Assembly (NCBI RefSeq): GCF_000003815.2
Contig: NC_049991.1
Span: forward strand, 15,270,202 to 15,334,201
Direction: 5' to 3'
From: Branchiostoma floridae
Taxonomy: Eukaryota; Chordata; Leptocardii; Amphioxiformes; Branchiostomatidae
DNA: 64,000 bases
Positions 12,323-21,319 of the stretch are shown piece after piece; the stretch's first letter is position 1; each line of letters starts with the position of its first letter. The position numbers and the translations under genes are program-made. The notes beneath the pieces were generated by a model, which did no database searches, had not been told where the DNA came from, and was given only the letters and a program-made list of their open reading frames with translations.

Positions 12323-15300
12323 TCACTTCTTCTTCTTGTCCTCTACCTCTTCATATGCTGGGGGTGGGTCCTGTGGAAAACAGGCAGGTGGAAATGAATC
12401 TTACGACAGTGATGCTGTAAAAGTAGACTTCAATGCTGGGCACTACCTCAAGACATATAAGAGCTGATAGCTTTTTAAACAGTATCAGAATAAGCATCAA
12501 GTTAAGAACATGTGTATTGTACCAGCAAAGATTAGCTTCCATTCGGAATATACATAATCTTACCCTACTGCAAATACACCGTTAGAAAAACTCTCAGAAA
12601 ACAGTGAAAAGCAGCCAGTCAAAGTTAACATCAGTACCAACCTGTGGGACAGGCTGTTGTTGGGGCAGGTACACATTGTGGGGGTTGTTAGGGTCATAAT
12701 AAGCACTAGCTGCTGCTTCCTGGGCCTTCGCATCTGTAACACATAAAACTGACTTTACTTCATGTCATGCATGTATCATTGGAAAGTGCTATCCTCTTTA
12801 TATATGATAAAAAAGTCTTATTTGCATTGACAATATCCATAGAGTAGCGTTCATGGTATTTCAAGCCATGCACTATCACTGGAAAATGCTACTCTCACTG
12901 GATTTAAAACAAGAAAGCTTTTAAAAAAAGCTGGCCGGGGCGCATTTGGAAGGACTACCTCAAAATTTCATGTTGTGTTCCAGTAAAATGTGCATCATTA
13001 TTAAACTAGAAGTTTATATCTAAAATCTATGGGAAGTTGGCTGGAAACCTTTGTTCACTGGTATAATTGGATTTTCCGGCGTACTTTTGTGGGCGGAATT
13101 GTATCCCTTGTGTGCGCTGTGTGCCGGATATAAAAATCGTAAAAGAAACTCCGGTGCGAGACCACAGCCAAAGGCGGGAAGAGGTCCCGGATGTGCATTG
13201 TCGTTCTTTCTTCGTGACAGAAATTTCACTGTGGAGAACCTCTTAATTGGAATTCCACACGAATCCAGTGATCTTTGATTCTACCAATGGGATGTTGTGG
13301 ACTCTTCAGTATGAAGCGTAGAAGTGCATCAGTGCGTCTATTAAAGTGTATCGCACACATGACAGGGTCTGATCTCATTAGGTTCCATTTGTCTTGTTGT
13401 GGTAATGCTTTAGCTTCTTCATAGGTCAGGTCAGGATTCAGGGTCATGAACAATTCTGGCCAGTTTAAATCATTAGCAGACACAGTGACAAACCATGTTG
13501 GTGGTCCAATAGTGTTTATTTTTGCTAGCAAGTTTAGCAGTTGGTCCTTGAAGTAAGCTGCTGTTCCACGTATATTCTTCATAAAAGTGTATGATGTGCT
13601 TTCAACATGTTGATCAATTTCATGATGCAGATCGCCTGCTGTTAGTGGCTGTGCTATGGATTGTGATCTAACATTACTCTGCTTTTGCATTCTACATACA
13701 ATGGATATCTGACTGTACAATTTCTTGATTTCATACGAGTTCAAGGCAAAGAAGAGCCATGGGATGTTTTTTCTCCAGCAATCATTGATATTGAGCAAAC
13801 GTGATTGGAAGTACTGTAAGTCTGTTAGTTGTACATCACGCGTCTGTTTGAAGCCATTTTTACCATATGGGTATAACTGTGGAAAACAGTGTTCCTCAAG
13901 ATCAGTCTCTTTAAATATGCTTTGTGGTGGTGATGTTTCACGTGGTAGTGATATCACTGGGACATTGTCTGTTACATTCTGCAACAGAGATTGTAACTGG
14001 ACATTTGGATTAATGTAGTTACAGGGAAAAGCTGAGAGTTCTTGGACAGTAGAAGGTGCACTTGAGAAGTCTGGTTCATTGGCGTCTGTGATCATTGGAT
14101 TGAATTCACTTGACTTTTTTACCCAGTTTTCAAAGGTAGCTATGTTCACATGTGAATATAGATGATTATGCGTTACCAGCCATGTAAGAGCTTCATGCAT
14201 TTTGGAAAATCGTACAATGTGTTGTGGGTCTGTTCTTTGTGTTTTACTTTCATTTGTCTGACAAGGGTGTACTATTACTAGCCCAGCTGTATCTTGGCTA
14301 TGTGGTAACAGTTGGCAAGTAGTTTCAATGTTGGTAGGGAAACTTATGGCTTGACCTTGTTCACCAAATTGTCCACCTGGTAATACAATTAACTTGATGA
14401 AGGTGTATTTCAAACTGACAAGTCTTGTTTCCATTCTACTGAGTTGTTTCAGGCATGATGGAATGTCACCTGGATCCATATTGTTAGTCCAAGCATTGGG
14501 TATGGGTTTGTCTTTTTCAAGACAAATCAAACACTTTGAACAGAGATGATGTTGACCAGAAATATCATTGACTATTTTGTCTATGACAGCATTGTTGCAG
14601 TTTCGCACTTGGTCATGAAATAACAATTGTCTACATATGCTACAGTAGTACTTTGGCTGCTGTTTTATATAGCAATGAAATGCAGGAAAGTCTGATTTGT
14701 ATTGTTCACTGNNNNNNNNNNNNNNNNNNNNNNNNNNNNNNNNNNNNNNNNNNNNNNNNNNNNNNNNNNNNNNNNNNNNNNNNNNNNNNNNNNNNNNNNN
14801 NNNNNNNNNNNTGATGTTCTTCGTTTTGCAGTCTTTCATCTTTTTCCTCAGGGGTCTCATTTGCTCGTTTTGCTTTATATGATGCTCTTTGCTGTGCTGC
14901 TTTTTGCTCACAGGTCTCATTTGCTTTCTTTGCTTTGTATGATGTTCTTTGTTCTGCAAGACTCTCTGTCTTCTGTTGATAGGTTTGTTTTTCTTGTTTG
15001 TCCTTGCATATTGCGCTTTGGATTGCAAGACCTTGCACTTTTTTATCATTTAAATTTGATGCTGCATTTGGTGACATTACTAATTGATTCAAGAGGCCTT
15101 CATTCCTGTTCTCTGGCATAGCACTTGGATGTTTGCTTGTGGTGCATGGCACAATGTTTTTCCCAGTACTTTGGTTACAATGTGGTGCAAATGGAAATGC
15201 TGTGTTTGGTTGTTGTAGGTTCTCTTTCGTAGATACAAACTCTGGTTTAACCAAGGTGTATGTGTGTTGTTGTTGAACTTGAAAGCAGTTTTCTGACTCA

Positions 15301-18300
15301 ATCATAGAAGAAACATTGCTAGTCAGATTGATAATGTGTATACCAGTAGGTTCAACTGATAAGAAAACATTTTCTGCTTGTACTGGGACAACCTCAAAAT
15401 TGCATGTTGTGTTCCAGTTAAGTTGTTGCAAGAATGAAACTAGATTGCTGTTTGAACTGTGCATGCTTAAAGTAGAAGTGCCATGGCTATCTGGCAATGC
15501 TGTTATGGGACTTCTGGCATGTGAGTCATAAACAAAATACTTGTTATCAGCGTGCAACAATGCTACTGTTGAACCAGTTATTCCATGTGCTGTTATGAAA
15601 AGACAAGTGTTGGATTCAGCAAATGCTGCTTCTAGGGCTTTCTTTAAGGTGTAATAAGGATAGACTGCTTCTGTGGCAAATATGTCTCCAGTGTAAGACT
15701 CTTTTATTGATACACGTACAGTATTGTTGTAAAGTTGCAAATAGTCTGGAATATCATCAACGGAGAGGAACTCCACACCAGATCTTAGTGATGGTTTTAT
15801 GTAGGTGTATAGTGCATCTCCTTGAAAAAGTACACCATCAAGGTCTGTACTTGTCCAGGTAATTGCTTGTCTGCAAGTACTGTGGTTAACAACTGCCATT
15901 AAAGCATTTGCAGTGCATTGTTTGCCTCTATTATCTCCACTGAAAATGATGTCACCTTGGTGGTATTTTCCCGATAAAATAGATTCACACATTGTTCACA
16001 ATATATGTGTTCTTTGCTTGACTTTATTTGCACAATGCACAGTGCTCAGTGGCACAATTGAGTCTGGTGTGTGCAAAATGCACAGTGCTCAATGGCACGA
16101 TTGGTCTGGTGTGTGCAAAATGCACAGTGCTCAATGGCACGATTGGTCTGGTGTGTGCAAAATGCACAGTGCTCAATGGCACGATAGGTCTGGTGTGTGC
16201 AAAATGCACAGTGCTCAATGGCACGATAGGTCTGGTGTGTGCAAAATGCACAGTGCTCAGTGGCACAATTGGTCTGGTGTGTGCAAAATGCAGTGCTCAG
16301 TGGCACGATTGAGTCTGGTATGTGCAAAATGCACAGTGATCAATGATCTGTTAATAGGTCTCAAGGTCTAATTTGGTTGGATCAAGGACTCTCTTTCAAA
16401 CCTCTTTGGTTGGATGCAAAATGTAATGCGTAGATTTCAGCAGAAGAAGTATAAATGTGTACTGTGTAAAATCTTATTGAGTACAGACTTTTGCTAGCTG
16501 TAAGTTTCTGTATATTACTGTGTCACTTGTATATATAGCAGAGAACAGTCTAAGGCGTCACTGAAACAGAAAGAAAATATTGTCTTGATCACATAACATC
16601 TTACTAGTACCAACAAAAAGCAAAAATCTACAAAAGTTCAGGTGTGACATCTTGCCAACTGCTTTGCTGATTGTTTAACAGTTAGCTACAATCCGTTGTT
16701 TTCTACTATTCTTTGGAAATGTATGTTTTAATGTATTAGAATCCGATCCATCTTTTCAACTTGTACGATATTTTTACAATCAAAAATGCCCTGCATAATG
16801 CCTCGCATCGGCTCAAGCACAGTGCACCATTAAACTATCTAAATTCTCGTCAATCCCCACACACTGGTTTTACTAAAAAAACTATATACCGTTCCTTGGA
16901 AATATGTTTCAATGTGTCCGAATTCATGATCACTATCTTTTCAAATTGTACGTTACTCTTACGATCGAAAATGTCCTGCAGGACCTCCTGCAGCTGCATA
17001 TATAGACGCACGCCCCCCTCCCACCCGCACGTAAACTGTTCCAATCGTTGCACAATAAACTTGACTGTATACCCTCCACAAAATCTTTCGTCAAATGTCG
17101 TGCTCATTTTACTCACATGACACTACGCCTTAGAATGTAATGTTATATTTTAATACATCCGAATTCCAGAAAGATAACTTTACAAACTGTACCAATTTCT
17201 GTACGATAAAAATCTCACCTCCTCCGCACCGTCAACGCCCGTGAGGGTATTTACCGGAATAACCCGAAATGACCCGGAATAACCCGGAATAACCGTAATA
17301 TTTCTTGTTCCCATGGCCATATATACATTATTTTATGCCAAAATATTGCATTCTGCGATCTTAACTTATCAAAGCACACTGTATTTCGGTAGCTTTCATC
17401 CTTTATTAAGGTTATTCCGGGTTATTCCGGGTTATTCCGGGTTATTCCGCTAAATACCCGGACCCGTCAACGCTATCGCAAAATGAACCGTGCGATTTAA
17501 CGACAACTCCTCAAATGTTACATGACCAGTGTTTTACTGCAAATCAAGAAACATTTTCCTTTCCTAGACTTTGCTAATGAGCGCTGCAATGTTTTCTGTA
17601 CGAGTAGAGGTCATGGATAAACAGTATTCTTACAACGTTTATTTGAAGGGCTAAGAAGGGCTGAGAATTGTCGTAAAAACGCACGGTACATTGCGTTTAT
17701 TTGAAGGGCTGAGAAGGGCTGAGAATTGTCGTAAAAACGCACGGTACATTTTGCGACCATAGCAGACCCATCCAAGGACGAACCATTAAACCGGGGACAA
17801 AGCCGGGCGCCTGCGGCGCCCCGGCAAAAAACCTCAAACCTGCACTGACATAGAATAGAATGGCACTATGTTGAACGATGGTTTCAGAATCTTTTATAGT
17901 ATAATTATACTTTCCAATTTAACTTTTACAATCTTATTGTATTGTTGTACTACTACATACACTCCAGTGCAAATTCAAGTTGTATCACACATTTGTGTCA
18001 CAATGCTCTTACCAGTGGGGTTCATTCCAGGCGGAGGCGCCGACGCATAAACCCCAGGGTATGGCGGAGGTGGGGCTCCGTACGCTCCGTTCGCCATCGG
18101 TGGTGCGGTGGGATACGCCGGGGGCGCGTAGGCAGGGTCAAACACTCCTGGAGGAGGGGGACCAGGGGCATACGCTCCGTTAGGAGGGGGCATGTACACA
18201 TTGCCCATGGGCATGGGGGGTGCTCTGTTACCATTGCGAGAAGCTGAAAAAAACAAAAAGCAAAATTAAAAAACAAATACTTGGCAGCAAATGAGCAACA

Positions 18301-20584
18301 TTTCTGTACTACTTAACTGTGTTTAAGAATCTGAATCTGATTCAGTGCCCCATAACAAAACTTCTGTTAAGTATTGTCCTTGCTTTGGAAAGATTTTGAA
18401 AAAATTGGGCAGCCATAATGTTGCTTTCTATTCTAGTTAGCTTTGCATTAGTATACATGGATTTTTAGGGAAAAAAACAAGGAAAAGAACTAAGACAGTG
18501 AAACATAAAAGCTCTTGCAAAAAGAGAACTCGTGAAGAGTTAATGAAGTGGTTGGATTATGCTATCTACCGTGTTTTCAGATTTGAATGAATTGTAAATG
18601 GTTTGTTAGCGTTTTGGAATTTCAAACAGTTTCCAAAACTACACAGTAGCACATATACAGTAAACAATTAGCTTTCAATGTATAAACAAAAGTAACTGCA
18701 AAAGCCCCCTCAACTGTAAAGAATCTAAGAACATTGAACCTGAACCATCAGGACACTCACCTTCACTGCCCAGTTTCAGCAGGGCCTGACCAAACTCGAT
18801 GGCTCCTCCGTGGTTAAATGTCATCTTGAAAACTACCTTTCCTTCCCAGCCACCTGAGGAGAAAAATAAGGTCACCATCAGTGTCTGCTTCTTTATTTTG
18901 TGAGCAGTATTCTTGTCTAAAATTGGAGGTTTCTATTTTCTTTTTGGCTAATATTTTTATTTTCATATTGTTGTTATGCCAATAGCCGTTACTCACGCAA
19001 CTGGATATGATTTTGCACGCATTTGTCAGTGACACTAGTGAGATCTTGTTGAACCGCAGGTTTTATACCACAAATATGAATGATGTGTAAAGGTGGTGAA
19101 GACAAAGATCAAGCCATTTTCTTTAAGTACAGATTGAGGGATTGAATTTTGCATCTGCTGTCTCCAATCAAATCAACGTACCCTGACCCTGACAAAAAAG
19201 AAATTAAGGCTAACAGAAGACAATGAAAGACATAAAGAAGAAAATGTACCTCCAGGTTCAGCGCTGACTTTCCCCTTGATGGCGTTGGCTCCGAACATGG
19301 GCTGTTTGATCTCCACTCCCTTCATCAGGTGGAAGGGCATGTGGAAGGACTGCATCAGGTCACGACCTTTGGTGTGGAAGATCACCTGGACCACAACAGA
19401 CGATTGATGAAGTAGGGTTACTATCATTGTTGTAGATATTAAAGTATATTCAAGAGCTATTTATATGTAAAACAGAGAAAACTGTGCACAACCAGCAAAT
19501 CTAAAATCTTTATCTATGCTATACAGGTAATGACTCTGTAGAACATTTAAATTTTTAAGAGTAAAATAAGACTTATTGATTGCAGTGTAACACTGCATTG
19601 TGTATCATTATAACTGAAACATTTGGCCTGAGCTCATATTACTAGTATATGCCTCAACTAAGGCAGTCTCTATGAAAATTGGCTTTGGTGGTGGTATAAC
19701 TCATTCTCCTGGCCAACTCCCTTCCCCGGCACAGAGAACTGTTAAGCTCATGTAGAGAATCATGAATCAGCGTTCCCCAAAAAAATAAATACCACCAATC
19801 TGAAAGTCTGCAAAGGGGGCTAGAGACTTACCCTGTAGTTAGTCAGGAACACCTTTCCCTTCTTGGTACCTTTGAGGTGGTCAGACAGGGGGCCTGGCTC
19901 CGGGTCCTCAAACACCAGCTCTACACCATCGTAGTCCATCACAATACTGGAAACAAAACATGAGTAGGCAGATTTTCACTATCAATTTGATATTGTATAT
20001 GGTAGTTTCCATACATGTATTAGTCTTCATACTTCAACATAAGTGTGTAACAAGCCTTTGGTAAAACCAAGGAGGTTCAGAGATTATCATGACCAATATT
20101 AGCAGACAGGATCACAGTAATGTTAGCAGTTCTGGCTTCTCTATCTCTATGGAGTGGTGTTCAAACAGTCTTTAATATTTATGTTACACAACATTCTGAT
20201 ACACGCCTTCGTCGATTTGCAAGGAAGTTACATGTATTTTGATGAGCGCCTGTTTCTTTTCCGTTGTATCTCCTCACATTATGTTAATGGTTTTTTGCAA
20301 GCCAAGAGACATTAAGTAATCTGGTGTAGATAGTAACATCTACTATGTGCTTCAAAATGGCTATGACGACATCATCTTCAGCATCCCCGAACAGGAAGTG
20401 TTCACATTTGACAACACATTTTATCCAGAAAACACCCGTTGCCATAGCAAACTACCACATCTTAAGAATCTTTGCGTCCTTAACAATCGAAAAACACAAA
20501 AGACAGCTGTAAAATGTGGCCGTACCGTTCTCCATTAAACACTAAAACTCCGCCGTTCTGATGGTGCGCTCTGTTCACCGCCAT
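12323..20584 (-). CDS. WBP2: WW domain-binding protein 2
   Basis: Seven coding exons, high to low: 20584-20526, 19946-19832, 19385-19250, 18853-18761, 18243-18013, 12733-12642, 12370-12323; 257 aa (human about 261). Residues 1-130 form the GRAM/PH-like domain, including the family hallmarks '[19 protein letters not shown]', 'FGANAIKG' and '[21 protein letters not shown]'. Residues 135-257 are Pro/Tyr rich with three PPxY motifs (175-178, 193-196, 245-248) that bind WW domains of YAP/TAZ, WWOX and NEDD4-type proteins. '[15 protein letters not shown]' also matches the family tail, and the protein ends in a lysine run. WBP2 is a cytoplasm-nucleus shuttling transcriptional coactivator. Intron 5 (18012-12734) is 5.3 kb and stuffed with mobile DNA. 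The start codon faces the IQANK1-like gene 735 bp away. Confidence 0.95.
12952..13013 (-). pseudogene. Small second fragment of the Helitron protease region
   Basis: About 60 bp closely matching 15386-15446 in the same orientation: both contain ACCTCAAAATT.CATG and GTTGTGTTCCAGT, followed by matching AAACTAGA. It is therefore a decayed copy of the protease-coding part of the neighbouring Helitron, lying beyond the point where that element's reading frame is cut. No other part of the element is recognisable here. Confidence 0.6.
13226..15992 (-). pseudogene. Broken Helitron: papain-like protease plus truncated Rep region
   Basis: The frame opens at 15992 and runs toward lower coordinates across a 100-N gap to a TGA at 13226. 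Residues 1-160 look like a papain-fold cysteine protease: '[11 protein letters not shown]' (Cys26) and 'YFVYDSHAR' (Asp156, His158). Next come a Ser/Asn-rich linker and Lys/Glu repeats of the type '[16 protein letters not shown]' that run into the gap. Below the gap, Cys pairs (YCSIC, CSKCLIC) and a region matching the Helitron-associated DUF6570 type precede the Helitron_like_N domain ('[16 protein letters not shown]', then '[13 protein letters not shown]'). The frame stops exactly where the HUH motif of the Rep nuclease should follow. The rest of Rep and the PIF1-like helicase are absent. The flanking frames do not agree across the nominal gap length, so the gap size is arbitrary. It lies inside WBP2 intron 5, same strand as the gene. 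Confidence 0.8.
14712..14811. other. Assembly gap, 100 N
   Basis: Exactly 100 unknown bases, a conventional placeholder. It falls in the Lys/Glu-rich coding repeat of the Helitron, a natural place for assembly to fail. The reading frames on the two sides are offset by one, which confirms the true length is not 100. Confidence 0.97.
16028..16340. repeat. 42-bp minisatellite, about seven copies
   Basis: Tandem units containing GCACAGTGCTCAATGGCACG and GGTCTGGTGTGTGCAAAAT, near-identical with a few substitutions, the last copies slightly shorter. As 42 is a multiple of three, reading frames stay open on both strands; these are not genes. It begins 36 bp upstream of the Helitron start codon. Confidence 0.95.
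16706..17240 (+). repeat. Three diverged tandem repeats of roughly 190 bp
   Basis: Related blocks start near 16706, 16883 and 17130. Each shows TTGGAAAT/TAGAATGTA, a TTTTAAT or TTTCAAT word, a (GAAT)C.GAT or CCGAATTC word, a TTTTCAA.TTGTACG-like word and ends near a CCTGCA or CCTCCGCA word. Divergence is high. The third copy is interrupted by the foldback element at 17239. Confidence 0.5.
17239..17463. mobile_element. Foldback element with GGAATAACCC arrays and 10-bp flanking repeat
   Basis: The termini carry inverted GGGTATTTA (17245-17253) / TAAATACCC (17451-17459). Inside each end lies a short tandem array, GGAATAACCC-type on the left and GGGTTATTCC on the right. The identical decamer CCGTCAACGC flanks both sides (17229-17238 and 17464-17473). 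A 9-10 bp target duplication is typical of Mutator-like elements. No coding capacity. Confidence 0.75.
17637..17753. repeat. 58-bp tandem duplication
   Basis: Two nearly identical copies (17637-17694 and 17695-17753) containing GAATTGTCGTAAAAACGCAC. The low divergence suggests recent origin. Confidence 0.9.
19686..19812. repeat. SINE-like dispersed repeat, copy 1
   Basis: Resembles 22993-23130 on the same strand: shared GGTATAACT..TTCTCCTGG, CCTTC..CGGCA.AGAGAAC, CA.GAATCAGCG and an A-rich CACCA segment. It lies in WBP2 intron 2, next to the exon at 19832. No coding potential is apparent. Confidence 0.55.
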
Positions 20585-21319
20585 CTTGTTGGACTGTGTG
20601 ATGATGACGACTTTTCAGGTGACGTCATGGCTTGACCTCTGACATCCACAACAAAGTCGATAAACACAATCTGGGTAACAAATTAGCCTCCTTACTTAGA
20701 CAATATTCTTCTTTTGTTGAACGGAAATCAAAGTTTGCGCATTAACCATTTAAAGAATGATGGTAACTCGTTTGATAATAAAAATTTCTGACAAGTCCGA
20801 CTTTGTTTGGATCTTCTTGCGGCAGGAAAGAGTGAAATGTCGACATTGTTCACAATATCCGCTGAGTAGTTTTGAAAATTGTACATTTCCCATGCAGTTC
20901 TCTGTTCAACATGATAGAGCTTTTTGTAAGACTGTACTGTTTGTCCGACCTGAACTGGAATCATTCTTACTTCCTTACACAAACTATTGACTTGAAAACA
21001 ATAGGTAAGTAATTCGCAACCCAGGCTATCGTTCCAACCACCTGTTTATGTTACTCCTGTTGAAACAAAAGACCGAGTGTATGTTACTCTGTCATTCATC
21101 TAAGCATGAGTTACTGTTCATTGTGATGATTGTTGACTTTTCAAGACTTAACAGCGCCAAAACTCTTGGGAAATCGACCTCTAGATCGCCGCATGACCTC
21201 CTTTTGTGTCGCTAGGCAACAAGAGGTCGGATTACCTGTGAACCGTTCATAAGGTCCTGGCAGACTTAGTTGCTTGTCTTTACTTTCTCAGCACCTGTAT
21301 ACTTGTTTTCGTCAACGTT
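20585..21319. promoter_or_regulatory. Shared head-to-head promoter region of WBP2 and the IQANK1-like gene
   Basis: Only 735 bp separate the WBP2 start codon (minus, 20584) from the plus-strand start at 21320. A TGACGTCA CRE-type word lies near 20620 on the WBP2 side. A GTCGCTAGGCAAC word (21208-21220), 100 bp before the plus-strand ATG, fits a one-base-spacer RFX X-box. No transcription start was mapped. Confidence 0.5.
21208..21220 (+). promoter_or_regulatory. Candidate RFX X-box
   Basis: GTCGCTAGGCAAC has two imperfect inverted half sites (GTCGCT, then GGCAAC) with one intervening base. RFX factors bind such sites, and in metazoans they mark ciliary genes when placed within about 150 bp of the start codon. 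A single 13-mer can occur by chance. Confidence 0.35.

Noticed and set aside
13020-13229. 69-aa open frame just beyond the Helitron stop
   Set aside because: No similarity to Rep; lies between two Helitron fragments and looks like unrelated DNA.
16028-16340. CRISPR-like array
   Set aside because: Units are contiguous with no unique spacers, in a eukaryotic intron; it is a minisatellite.
16024-16371. Open frames of 80-152 aa over the 42-bp repeat
   Set aside because: Created by a repeat length divisible by three; present on both strands at once.
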